In this document: piece by piece, positions 23,242 through 34,544 of the stretch
Layout: each line of letters starts with the position of its first letter
How positions within the stretch are numbered: position 1 is the first letter of the stretch
Source of the DNA: Anagrus nilaparvatae
Taxonomy: Eukaryota; Arthropoda; Insecta; Hymenoptera; Mymaridae
DNA length: 64,000 bases
Direction of reading: 5' to 3'
Assembly (NCBI GenBank): GCA_022575985.1
Contig: JAKSXM010000007.1
Location: forward strand, 38,442,501 to 38,506,500
The notes under the pieces: model-generated
Database searches by the model: none
What the model was told of the DNA's origin: nothing
What the model saw: only the letters and a program-made list of their open reading frames with translations
Translations under genes and position numbers: made by a program

Positions 23242-25290
23242 TAATGCTATCATTGCATAAAAACATTGAAATTACAAATTTACTATAAAACAGGCTACTG
23301 CTTTTCGGAAAAAATTTAAAGTGGCGTATATTTTGCTAAATTCAATACATATATTTTAATGCTATCATTGCATAAAAACCTTTGAAATTACAACACTTCT
23401 ATAAAACAGGATAATATTCAAAAACATGTAATTGGGGTATATTCTGCTAAAATCAATACTATTATTTAAATGCTATCATTGCATAAAAATATTGAAATTA
23501 AAACTGTTCTATAAAACAGAATAATATTCAAAAACATGTAATTTGGGTATATTCTGCTAAAGTCAATACTAATATTTAAATGCTATCATTGCATAAAAAC
23601 AGTGAAATTAAAACTTTTCTATAATACAGGATACTGCTATTCGAATAAAATTTAAAGTGGCGTATATTTTGCTAAATTCAATGTATATATTTTAATGTTA
23701 TCATTGCATAAAAACCTTTCATATTACGACATTTCTATAAAACAGGACAATATTCAAAAACATGTAATTTGGGTATATTCTGCTAAAATCAATACTAATA
23801 TTTAAATGCTATCATTGCATAAAAACAGTGAAATTACAACTTTTCTATAAAACAGGCTACTGCTACTCGAAAAAAATTTTAAATGTCGTATATTTTTCTA
23901 TATTCAATACATATATTTCAATGCTATCATTGAATAAAAACAGTGAAATTAAAACTTTTCTATAATACAGGTTACTGCTATTCGAAAAAAATTTAAATTG
24001 GCGTATTTTTTGCTAAATTCAATACATACATTTTAATGCTATCATTGCATAAAAATATTTGAAACAATAACATTTCTATAAAACAGGATACGATTCTAAA
24101 ATATTTTTGCGATCTAAATTTAATACTAATATTTCAATGCTATCATTGCATAAAAATATTTGAAATTACAACATTTCTATAAAACAGGGCAATATTCAAA
24201 AACATGTAATTAGGGTATATTCTGCTAAATTCAATACTAATATTTTAATGTTATCATTGTATTTTTACGTATGATAGGTCATAATTCGAGCTATCGCATC
24301 CGCATTCTTTAATATTTATATATTTAATTATATTAATATTTATATATTTATTTATATATTTATATATAATTATTCCTGCTTATGTTAGCTCGTAAATTGA
24401 GCTAACAAACCTGCATTTCCTCTTTCATACATTCTTTAATATCCTATTTCACCAATTTAGATCCGGCTCCTAATAAATTGACAGAAATATAAAATCGAAG
24501 GTCATTAAGTAATCAACGACGCTTTCGTTAATTGGGCGTGACGAGACCGACGCTTCCGCGTATTGGACAATCCCACCTAAATTTAAGTACCTGGGCAGTT
24601 ACTAATTAGTTTATATAATATACCCGCAACTGCCCTAAATCTAGTTCTACTGTCAGTTCCTCTCAGTTACTTTTACATCCTCCCATGATAACTGGCCTAC
24701 TAACATCAGGTCTAGTTTAGGAGACTTATATTCGATTAGAACAGACTTCCGAGTTCAATCATTTATTAGTATAGTTATCATTCAGACTTATTGACTTAGA
24801 CACATTTTTATATCAACTTATATTAAAGTCATTAACTTAATCAAAAGTGCTCAGTGTATTTATTTAATAAGTGACACTTCCTTCTGTAACCTAGAACTTA
24901 ACGCAGTTAAGTTCAACCAGCTTTAATACCCGAGGTCTACAACATATTCATCATCATTTATCAACATATATCAACTATTAATAACATATATAAGTATTTA
25001 AAATACCTGGGGCACTCAATATCCCCAGGATAAACTTATTTATATTTATTTATTATTTACGTATCCCGAATTAAACCTCAGGATACGTAACAGTATACAA
25101 ACAATTAAAATTACAATTTTGAGAATAGTATATATTCTGCTACATTCAATACTATTATTTCAAATTTTTAAGAAACGGAACACTATACGAAAAATAAATT
25201 AAATTCAGGTATAGTTTCCGCTAAATTCAATTCTAATTTTTCAATGCTATCAATGCATAAAAATAGTTGAAATTACAACATTTCTATAAA
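23242..25290 (+). repeat. Second ~115-bp monomer array, split by a solo LTR
   Basis: Units with ATGCTATCATTGCATAAAAA recur from 23242 to 24262 and resume at 25093 after the LTR insertion. The monomer has the same order of words as 20455-22250 but is more diverged, mostly ATGCTATC instead of ATGCAATC. Confidence 0.85.
24263..25092 (-). mobile_element. Solo LTR (830 bp), probably Ty3/gypsy-like
   Basis: On the minus strand it begins TGTTACGTATCC and ends ...CATACGTAAAA, giving short inverted termini. It is flanked by the 4-bp duplication GTAT (24259-24262 and 25093-25096). Removing it and one GTAT restores a normal monomer of the surrounding array (TATCATTGTAT followed by ACAAACAATT). It is less AT-rich than its surroundings and has no coding region. 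The gypsy-like label rests on terminal bases and duplication length only. Confidence 0.8.
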
Positions 25291-25299
25291 AGTATGTAT

Positions 25300-25510
25300 T
25301 TTTGGTTTAATCGTTTCATTAAAGAGAAAACTAAAGAATACCATTTAGTAAAATTTTTGGAATTTTTTATTTTTTCGAGTATAGGGCAGCCGATATCCAT
25401 TTTTCTATTTAATGAAATTTTTTTGAGTTTTTCTGTATATAAAAACACCCGATAATATAGATTCAAATTTTTTCAGTTTTTTCATGTTGTAGGCAGACGG
25501 CAATCCGGCG
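25300..25510 (+). repeat. Unit of the ~160-bp family (GGACAGCCGA type)
   Basis: TATAGGGCAGCCGATATCCA near 25380 matches the family units at 43012-44170 and the Pao target at 16600/20374. A short GC-richer word, GGCGAGCCGGAGG, follows. Confidence 0.6.
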
Positions 25511-26039
25511 AGCCGGAGGCAGCTATAATATATAATTTTAAATTAAAAAAAAAAAACAATTTTATCTGATTTTTCAAGATAAGCATATTATTTTTAAAAA
25601 ATTGTTTGTATTTTAACTACTACAAGGTTATCTGTATGGAATTTCTTATCAGAAAGTAATATTGCTTTGTCTACTAATGTATATATCATTCCTATTTTCT
25701 GATGTTTTGTGTGTGCTGAGTTGAAATTCAATTATCTACCCGATGAGGTTGGTTTTCTGTATCAATTATGACGTCAATTGAAAACGTCAATAAATAAATA
25801 AATTAAATTGTACTCGATAAAAGGTCAAATTATTATTATTTTTCTATTTATTTTTTATTTTATTGACATAATATATATTTTAATTTTGCTAGAAATAGTA
25901 ATCAGATTATAATTGATATAAAAACTTTTTTGTGGATAAAAACACTAAAATTCAGCAATATTATAATTGATTGCATATAAAATATTGGTTTTTATTTCTA
26001 AAATGTAAATAACAAAAGATTTTCTAGACAAAAGATTTT
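25511..26039. other. No gene seen
   Basis: AT-rich sequence without recognisable features. Confidence 0.4.
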
Positions 26040-27000
26040 TGAGGTATCTAATTTAAAATATGAACATAAAACAATCATAAAACTTCATTTAGGGGTGGAA
26101 AATTGGGGTGAAAAAGGGTAAAAAATCAGTTTTTGTAAAAGGCTTTATTTTTACTTGGAAAACTTTATCGGGGCGTTTTTGACATTGCTGGTTTCAAATA
26201 TGACAATAAAAAAAACATAAAACTTCATTTATGAGTGAAAAATTAGGCTGAAAAGGGGTAAAAAATCAATTTTTATACAAGCCTTTATTTTTACTTAAAA
26301 AAGGTATTCAGGGATTTTTGACGTTGCTAGTTTCGAATATGATCATAAAAAAGTCATAAAACTTCATCTAGGGGTGGAAAATTAGGGTGAAAGGGGTGAA
26401 AAATCAATGAATTAAAAAAAAAATGAAACAAAAACGGTCTTTTGGTAATAGATTTTAAATATTTTATTATAAAGGAAAACGAGTTATAAAATATATTTAG
26501 TGAATAGTGGGACTATTTTTACACAATTTTTATATTTTAGTAGTTTTGTTTTATGGAATATTGGAAAACATATTGGGCATATGTGAGAATTGAAGTTTTC
26601 GTAGAAAGTAGGCGTTCTTTTTGCACATTGTTTGCAATATCCTTTTTTTACGGAACTATTTTTTATGAACTATCACGTTATGAGTTTTACTGAAAAATTG
26701 AACACAATAGTGCCTAGAAGCTTCAATACACACTTTTGATATTCTTTCGTGGCAAAAAATAAAAAAAAAATAAAAATATATAATTTCTCAATATTTTACT
26801 AAGAAACAAAGATTTTTAATCCTTTTATAAAAATTGTTTTTCCACCCCTTTTACCCTAATTTTCCACCCCTAGATGAAATATTATGATTTTTATATGGTC
26901 ATATTTGAATTCAGAAGCGTCAAAAACCCCTTGATACAACTTTTCACGAAAAATAAAGCCTTTAATGGTAATTTACTTATCACCCCTTTTACCCTAGTCT
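26040..27000. repeat. ~140-bp tandem units with inverted partner
   Basis: AAAACTTCATTTAGGGGTGG-type units start near 26079, 26219 and 26360, each with a TTTTTGACATTGCTGGTTTC-like word. The reverse complement (TTTCCACCCCTAGATGAA, ACCCCTTGATACAAC) is at about 26830-27000. Together they form a foldback-like structure with a ~420-bp middle. Confidence 0.7.
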
Positions 27001-27823
27001 ATTAGAACCAAAGTTTAGTAAATATTGATTTCAAGTTACTTTTTTAAAAAAAAAATAACTTGAGATACCCCCAATTATAGGAATGCCTCATAACCAGAAC
27101 TGTATAGAAGAAGAATATAATATGTAGTAAAATTATATTAATAACCGGTCCCCACTTTTATAACACACAAATAATTTACTTGAAATTTTTTAAGAATCGT
27201 ATTTATATAATATAAGGAGGGGGGGAGCCTGTGCTGCACAGCTCTGCTCATAACGAGGATTAGTTACTGGTTCTAGAAAATATCTTTATCTTTTTCTGGA
27301 AACTAAAATACTATTATTTTACTCAAACAAGTACGTCCCTCCATTTTCAAAATAAATAACTTTTTTTAAAATAATTTATATAAAATAAATTATTTTATTA
27401 AAATTTTTTAAGGACTATACTATCTCTTAAAAGTATAAAGATATGAAAATTCTATTAAAACTGAAAAAATAACTTTTAAAACTTAAATTTTTTTTATCCG
27501 ATCAGTCATCTGAAAGCACATACTTCCCAGCCACTGTGTGGATGAAAAAGACGTTTTTTCTCGACACTGACGCAGAAAAATTTTATACGCACAATAAAAA
27601 ATGCCCCAAATCGCAGTTTACCAACCTCGGCTTCATTTAGGAAAGTAATTTACGTGTGATTTGGACCATTTACTTTTCTGGAAACAGCCGTAAATATACA
27701 ATTAATAACGAATAGAAATCATACGCTTTAGTTTTTAAACATCAAATAAATCAAAGAAATTAATATAGCGTATTTAAATGTTATATAAAGTACTAAAAAA
27801 ATCATTACAAAAATTTGTCTTAC
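27001..27823. other. No gene seen; intronic
   Basis: Part of the proposed 15.9-kb host intron. 27500-27700 is less AT-rich, but neither strand gives a recognisable protein. Confidence 0.4.
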
Positions 27824-27948
27824 CTTATTGTTTCTATCAGAAAATAAATCTTTTTTTAATAATTCTGATGACCTAGCTAATTCTTCACTGCTCTTCAATC
27901 GTCTTTCATTCAAAGAAGATGTTAATATATCTAAGCTTTGAGATACAT
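27824..27948 (-). CDS. Putative exon (second visible) of the unrecognised host gene
   Basis: On the minus strand a pyrimidine-rich tract ending AAATAG precedes 27948 and GTAAGA follows 27824. The 125-bp segment takes two bases to complete the codon left open by the 31031-31492 exon. It then encodes 41 residues and ends at a codon boundary. The residues are charged and helix-prone (SLNERRLKSSEELARSSELL). The phases at both ends agree with the two flanking putative exons, which chance would not easily give. No family recognised. Confidence 0.5.
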
Positions 27949-28739
27949 CTATTTAAAAAAAAAAAATTTTTAATTATAATATATTATGAAATTTCATGAA
28001 TAAATTAAAACTAGCAAAATCCCCCTCGCTTACGCTCAGTTAAAAAAATTATTATTTAATTAATTAAATTATAATAATTTGAAAAGAAATCGCTATTTTT
28101 AATAGCATATAATCTTAAAAAATTTGGCAAGCAGAAAATTGGTAAGAAGTATTAGAAGCACTATTGAAAAATATGAAAGATTAAATCCTGAAAATCACTT
28201 CTTTGAAATAAATTTGAAAACCTGTAAATTAAGCCATCAGTCGAGACTCTACGAATAAGAAAAGACAGATTTTTGTTGGGTAAAGCAAAACAAAATTAAT
28301 GAAAGTCCTTGCTGGATCGAAACAAATATCGAAAAACATAGAAAAGATTCAAATATCAGCATCATCTTCTTGGGATGAAAATTTAATAAAATCTTTTTAT
28401 TTTTTATATACTATATTTGCATAAATTTTGTACTTTTATCTGTGCAATTAAAAAAAAGAGGTATGTATAACTGGTTGATTGAAAAAAAATGTATTAACAA
28501 ATCTAAAAGATTTTTTGATAAAACTACTATATTCTTATTTCACAATAATTAAATCTGAAAAATTAATTTTTTTTTTTATCATACTTTATTTTAATTTTCT
28601 GCTTCTTATAGTTATATTGAAATAAAATAAATGGTATTTTTATTTAAAATGCATTTCATAAAATAATATTTTTTATCATCTTTTTCAAAAATTTATGAAT
28701 AAAAAAAATACTACAGTAATAAAAAATTTATTTACTTTA
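27949..28739. other. Proposed 3.1-kb intron, first part; one coding-like fragment
   Basis: At 28150-28256 on the plus strand a short frame ends ...YERLNPENHFFEINLKTCK..., followed by stops. The composition is protein-like, so it may be a decayed transposon remnant; no family was recognised. The rest is AT-rich. Confidence 0.35.
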
Positions 28740-29283
28740 AAAATACCCTGCCAACTAGCTAGAACTAAGGTTTCTCAAACAATGAGCTTAATACTTCAAT
28801 ATGCCACAGACATTATCGATTACAAGCATGCAATCATACATACATTTCTATTAGTTTTTAAAAGTTTTTTTTATTGATCAAAAATTTTGGAACAATTTTC
28901 AAAAAATTTATTATCAAATTTGAGTTATCGAGTAAAAACCATATTTTAAAATATAAGTTTTTTCATGGAACTAAATGAAGTATTACACCCAAAAAAATAT
29001 TGCAGTTTTTTTAATTTTGAAAAAATTCGGTATCAAATCCAAAAAATTACTATAAACGAACTTTCTAAAACTAGTACTCTCATAGAAATAAATTAGGTAC
29101 TACGTTCAAAGAGAAAAAAAATATAGTGTTTTTTGTATTTTTTTATGACGAAAATTTTGGGAAAAAATTTTCAAAAAATTAATTAACAGATTTAAGATAT
29201 CGAGTAAAAAAAATTAAAATAAATAGTAATTTAATAGTAATTTAATTAATTAGTAAAAATCATACTTTCAAATATAAGTGGTG
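28740..29283 (+). repeat. Dispersed repeat, copy 2
   Basis: Direct copy of 22611-23130 with point differences and small deletions. It is joined directly to a retrotransposon ORF1 fragment at 29284. Confidence 0.75.
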
Positions 29284-29284
29284 A

Positions 29285-29687
29285 TTCCAACACACAATCG
29301 ATTGCTGATGGTGATAATATTGATTATCATGAAACTAATAGTAATATTACTGAGCAGGGGGAAGTGAGCAGGCCTTTTTCTAATCAAGTTGCAAGTGACT
29401 CATACATCTCGAAAAGCTGTTCTTTGGAACGCAAAGAAAGCTACGAATTGTTTGTGGGTGGCTTTATGAATTTGACTGATGATGATAATATTAATCTGCT
29501 ATCTTACTGCATCTTACTTGGTATAGTTCCTACCATCACTGCTGATGAAATTAGCTCTTCTCGAATAGTACATAAGCATAGCTTTGAAAATTCTGGCCCT
29601 ACCTCGTCTTATCCATCTTTAATAATACGCTTGACTACTATTGACAGGACAAAACACATACTAAACTCCAAGAAAAATCTCAGTTAG
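29285..29687 (+). pseudogene. Non-LTR retrotransposon ORF1 fragment
   Basis: The open frame gives a hydrophilic leader and then a domain with ELFVGGFMNLTDD, TADEISSSRIVHKH, SGPTSSYPSLIIRL and RTKHILNSKK. This pattern is familiar from the ORF1 protein of insect non-LTR elements, a region preceding the second ORF. It has no ATG start (first Met is internal) and is truncated at both ends by flanking repeats. It is an inactive remnant. Assignment is from memory of the family, not a search. Confidence 0.55.
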
Positions 29688-31030
29688 TACCAATGAAATT
29701 CAAAAATCGACCCTAAATAATGATATTTTATCCCGATTGCCTCTGACTAAGATACTATTAGATCTTAAATTAGATCTTAATTCCATAATGGTTGTGAAAT
29801 TTCACCAGTTACATACACACGCACATACAGAATTTTTTTAAAAACCGGCTTTTTAGCTTCCTGAGGTCTCAAAACGTGCTTATATGCCAAAAAATAAAAA
29901 ATCTAAATTTGACATATCACAATGGTTCCTCATTGAGGAAACAAAAAAGATATTATTTTTATACTATATTATAAACGCTGACTTTTTCATATTAATCTTC
30001 TGGTAGGTTTTAAAATCAAATATTTAGCAATCACAAGTTTGCAATAAACCGATCTTTAAAATTTTGCTTCTTTTAAACGTGTTTTAAAAAAATGTCAAGA
30101 TGATTAATTATATTTTGACTTGAACGAAAATTTTGAACGAACAGAAATTAAAATGAAGAATATTAATCAAAATTGTAATGAACTAAAAATGATTATTAAA
30201 TATTATTCTTCACATCCGCATAATATTGGTCACAAACCATTATTTAAAAATAAATCATGTAAAAACTAATTAAATTTCAGTTTTTTGTGTTGAATTTCTG
30301 TAAAATAAAATGTGCTGGAAAGTTCTATGTTTAATTTAAATCGTGTGCAACAATTAGTGTTAAAAATATACTATGTTGAGTATTGTGTGTTTTGAATTCG
30401 GTGATCGAAAGTGTTCAATTTTTTTTTCATGTCAAGTAAGATCGCTACCTTTCAAACAACTTCTTTGCATATTTAAAAGGTTTTTAAATCTTTTCAAAAC
30501 GTTGGGCAACAAAATAGTAGTAGCTTTGAAAAAATTGAAATATGTAGGTTATTTTTTACTTGTAATTTGATTACATTTTCTTCAATTTCATGAATTGTAT
30601 AGTCCCATTTTTCAAAATCAAAAGGGTCCTTATATTCACTTTCAATACTAATCAACTTTGAGAGGCTATATTTACGCCTGCTTGGAAAGGTATAGGTTAA
30701 AATGACAGATGATTAAATAATATAGGTTAAAATGATAGATTAAAATGAAAGAATCAAAAAGAAAATGTTTAATTATCAAATCCCCAAATAAATAAATTAA
30801 AAATCTTTTATCTAATGTTAACCTCAGTGATATTTGAAGAAATCATAATCGCTTGTTAAAAAATAAAAAATGCAATTTTAAAGTTTTTAAGAAAAAAACT
30901 TTTTTAGGACTAGAATGCAAGGTACATTATTAAAATGTAACTTGCTATTTATAAATATTAAATTTTATGAACGAAAAAAATAAAAATATTTTACTTACTT
31001 TATAATATTTTAGCTACAAATTAAACTTAC
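29688..31030. other. No gene seen; intronic
   Basis: AT-rich. A short frame at 30373-30570 (plus) is cysteine- and lysine-rich without family resemblance. Confidence 0.4.
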
Positions 31031-31492
31031 TTGATGCGTTAGTCGACGGCGTTTTTATTTTATCCTCTTTTCTATTACTTTGATCATTACTAGATAATCT
31101 CGATGTTGGTGAAATATTCAAATTCCGTATTGTCGAATCTAAAGTGCATGATATTGTATCTGATATATTACAACCAAGATGTCCTTGTTTTTCATTCAAG
31201 TGTTTTGTTGTTATCAAAAGATTATCAGTTTCAATATTTTGAAGCGTAACTGGATTATTGGGTTCAATTTTTGAAACTGTAAAATCTATATTGCATGTCG
31301 GTGAAGTATTTATTGAGGAAACATTACTTAATGGGGCTTGAAAAGTACTTTTATTTAAAATATTATCTTGAATTTTAAATTCACTTGATGATTCGACCCT
31401 GCGAATAATATCAGGGGCAGAAAATAAAGCTGGACCAAAAGATTCATCTGCATCAAACTTACGGTGCTCTTTTTTAACTAATTTTTTGGATC
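31031..31492 (-). CDS. Putative exon (first visible) of an unrecognised host gene
   Basis: The minus strand has an acceptor TATTACAG ending at 31493 and a perfect GTAAGT donor right after 31031. The 462-bp segment is open throughout (about 154 residues) and low in AT-type residues. It is rich in S, N, T, D and E, for example KFDADESFGPALFSAPDIIR and SPTSRLSSNDQSNRKEDK. That suggests a largely disordered regulatory protein. It starts mid-codon, so an upstream exon is required beyond this point, on the far side of a DNA transposon or outside the window. Read on without splicing, the frame closes nine codons later. Confidence 0.55.
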
Positions 31493-31885
31493 CTGTAATA
31501 TTTACAAATATTCTAAAATAATTGTTTATAAATCTATAAATAATACAAAATATTAAATCCATTATAAACAATATTAAATTTTCATTTGTCCACCAATTCG
31601 AACATACGAAGTGATGCTCTTTAAGGAGCTGCGCATATAATTTATTTCAAAAAAGTTTGTGCATGAATTAAAAATAATAAAAACTATGAATACTTTGAAT
31701 AAAACTACAAATACTTTCACTGAAAAGTGCCTTTGATATTTGTTTTTATTAATTTTTTTCAATGTTTATTAATTTTAATTTTAAAAATACACTGAAAAAG
31801 TTATTATCTCTATCTCGTAGTCAATTTACCACTAAAATTTATGTACAGATGGCCCGAAGATATTGATGTATTTTACCACAAATTA

Positions 31886-32590
31886 CACAGGCCCACAAAA
31901 AAAAAAAATCAAAACCCAGAAGGTAGACCTGAATAACTTTACGTTTTTTATTTTCCATCCAAAATTCGATTTGATTGTCCAGTTTCCCCCCAGCACCGCC
32001 AAGCACCCCCCTGGGGGGGTTAAAAATAAGTTTTTTATAAAAATTTAAAATTAGTACATACTCTTAGATATTTTGGTGTAAACATACTAAAAATATTTAT
32101 GCATACTGTTTTCGAACTATATATTAGCCCTTAAAGCACCCCTAGTATCAGTAACTAGACCCCCTAGGGGTCAAAAACTGATTTTATTAAAAAATTCAAA
32201 CTAATGTAAATTCTTTGGTCTTTTTTTTTAGGAAAACTAAAAATATTTATGCAATTATTTGTCAACTCCCGGTGAATCCCTGAAATACCAAACACCTAGT
32301 ATCGGTTACCATACCCCCAAAGGGTCAGAAACTGATTTTTAGTAAAAAATTAAAATTAGTGCATATTCTTTGGTGTTTTGGTGTAGGAAAATTTAAATCA
32401 TTTATGCAAACCTTTTATGAGCCCATAGACCTCACCCACTCGATGTTGGTCACTACTCTTCTAGGGGTCAAATACTAGTACCCCTAGTAGCAGTAACTAA
32501 ACCCCCTAGGGGTCAAAAACGGATTTTTAATAAAAAATTAAAATGAGTGCAAATTCGTTGGTGTTTTGGTTTAGGAAAATCCAAATCATT
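31886..32590. repeat. Left terminal inverted repeat with sub-terminal units
   Basis: Units of 150-190 bp recur about four times. They carry AAAATTAGTGCATATTCTTTGGTGTTT-like sequence (first 20 bases conserved), AAATATTTATGCA and CCCCCTAGGGGTCAAAAACTG. The reverse complement makes up 34545-35154. GC-rich palindromic words (CCCCCTAGGGG; CCCCCCTGGGGGGG) are prominent against the AT-rich background. Confidence 0.8.
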
Positions 32591-32599
32591 TATGCAAAG

Positions 32600-33062
32600 T
32601 TAATATAAATTGCAAAATACTGGGAAATTTGGTTTACGAAAAATTTTAATGATGAGTACTCTTTTACTTTTAAAAGACTTTCTAAGTTTACAAGGTGCTT
32701 TTCTTTTCAATTTTATTTCGCTTTTTACATTCTCTTCTTTTTTGCTGTCTTCTGATAAATCTTTAGTCCCACCTACCTTGATATCGCTTTTCCATTACCT
32801 TAATGTCCTGTTGGAATCTTTCACCCTGTTCCTCACTGTAGTCACCTAAATTTCTCGGGATTAATCTATATGTGTTTCAAGATAGTGCAGTTTTACATTC
32901 ATTAGGAAACCAAGCTCTTTATAATTTTCAAGCAATATTTTTATTTCCTCTATGAAATCGTCACTTTTGTCTCTAATTAAAAAATGTTGAACAACATGGT
33001 TAAAACTTTCCCAAGCATTTTTCTCTATATTTTCCATGCATTTTATGAATTCAGTGTCTGGA
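32600..33062 (-). pseudogene. Antisense copy of the 3' half of the element's own gene
   Basis: Read on the minus strand, this stretch repeats the coding sequence of 33883-34380 with substitutions and deletions (shared ATGAATGTAAAACTGCACTA and ATGGAAAAGCGATATCAAGG). It is the inner part of the left inverted arm. The copy has lost the codons for the MLADYCW block and has frameshifts, so it is not translatable as such. Confidence 0.85.
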
Positions 33063-33104
33063 AAAAATTTTTAAGGAAATTTTTAAGGATAAAAATGGAA
33101 TGGA

Positions 33105-34346
33105 ATGGAATGGAATCAAGCAAAACTAAATGACATTGTCAGAAACCTAGGATTAGCTAAAGATGCTGCAGAATATCTTGCCTCAGAAATGAAACATGAT
33201 GTACTTACGACAAAAGATACATCAAGTTCCTACTATCGAAATCGAGACAAAGAGTTTCTACCTTTTTTTAAAAAAGAAGAGTCTCTTGTGTATTGCACAG
33301 ATGTCAAAGGTCTTATTAATAGCCTTGAGCCCGATATTTATACAAGTGAAGAATGGAGACTTTTCATTGACTCTTCCTTATGCAGTCTAAAGTCTGTCCT
33401 CTTACATAATACCAATGTACTAGGTTCAATACCAATAGCCCATTCTGTAAATATGTCAGAAGAATATGAAACAATGAAATTTATTCTTGAAAAAATAAAG
33501 TATAAGGATCACAATTTGAAAATTTGCGGGGATTTGAAAATAATATCTATCTTGTTAGGGCAACAAGCAAGTTTTACAAAGTATTCATGCTTTTTGTGTA
33601 TGTTTGACAGTCGCGATCCCCAGAATCATTATATAAATAAGGATTGGGCTGTTCGAAGTTCCTTAACTCCAGGTACAGCAAACATTATCCATGAAGCCTT
33701 AGTACCTTAGAATGTGCTTCTCCTCCTCTCCACTTAAAACTTGGTTTAATGAAGCAGTTCGTCAGAGCATTAGACAGAAAAGTGAGTAAAGCATATAAGT
33801 ATATACAGCAAAAATTCCCGAAAAAAACAGACGCTAAGATTAAAGCAGGTGTTTTTGATGGTCCGAAATTCGCAAACTTTTTCGAGACACTGAGTTCATA
33901 AAATGCATGGAAAATAAAGAGAAAAATGCTTGGGAGAGTTTCAAATTTGTATCTGAAAATTTTTTAGGTAATCACAAAAGTGACAATTACAAAGAGGAAA
34001 TAAAAAAGTTGCTTGAAAATTATAAAGAGCTTGGTTGCCTAATGAATGTAAAACTGCACTATCTTGAAAAACATATAGATTATTTTCCGAGCAATTTAGG
34101 CGACTACAGTGAAGAACTGGGTGAAAGATTCCACCAGGACATTAAGGTAATGGAAAAGCGATATCAAGGTAGGTGGGATGAAAGAATGTTGGCTGACTAT
34201 TGTTGGAGTTTAAAAAGAGATTTATCAGAAGACAGCGACGAAGAAGAAAATGTAAAACAGGAAAAAAATTGAAAAGAAAAGCCCCTTGTAAACTTAGAAG
34301 ATCATGTAAAAGTAAGAGAGTACGTCATCATAAAAATTTGTCGTAA
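33105..34346 (+). pseudogene. Decayed transposon-encoded protein of a widespread unassigned family
   Basis: Three overlapping frames read as one protein: 33105-33710 (EWNQAKLNDIVRNLGLAKD, then ICGDLKIISILLGQQASFTK and CFLCMFDSRDPQNHY), then ~33705-33865 in a second frame (PPLHLKLGLMKQFVRALDRK, KIKAGVFDGPK), then ~33866-34272 in a third frame (AWESFKFVSENFLGNHKSDN, GERFHQDIKVMEKRYQGRW, MLADYCWSLKRD). A basic tail is reached by another shift near 34265. I recall this protein type as repeated in arthropod and other animal genomes, and its position between inverted repeats suggests a transposase-related role (inference). The CxxC pair and GERFHQD are the best-kept motifs. At least three frameshifts make it a pseudogene. 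Confidence 0.75.
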
Positions 34347-34544
34347 ATAAATACCAAATGTCCAAATATTTTGCAATTTATATAAAATTTTTATAAAGCA
34401 CGAATTTTTTACCATCTTACAAATGAGCTAGAATTGGATTTGTGCCTGAAATGAGTATTTAAAATAGATCGCATAAATAATTTTTTATTACATACTCCGA
34501 AATAGCTAGAAATATGCATTAATATTGAAATCTTACAAAAAACC

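Noticed and set aside
20455..24258. Regularly spaced repeats as a possible CRISPR array
   Set aside because: The whole ~115-bp unit is repeated, with no unique spacers between short conserved repeats; this is a satellite-like array in a eukaryotic context.
31574..31762. 62-codon minus-strand ORF upstream of the first visible host exon
   Set aside because: Low-complexity translation; the splice acceptor at 31493 lies downstream of it and phase does not require it.
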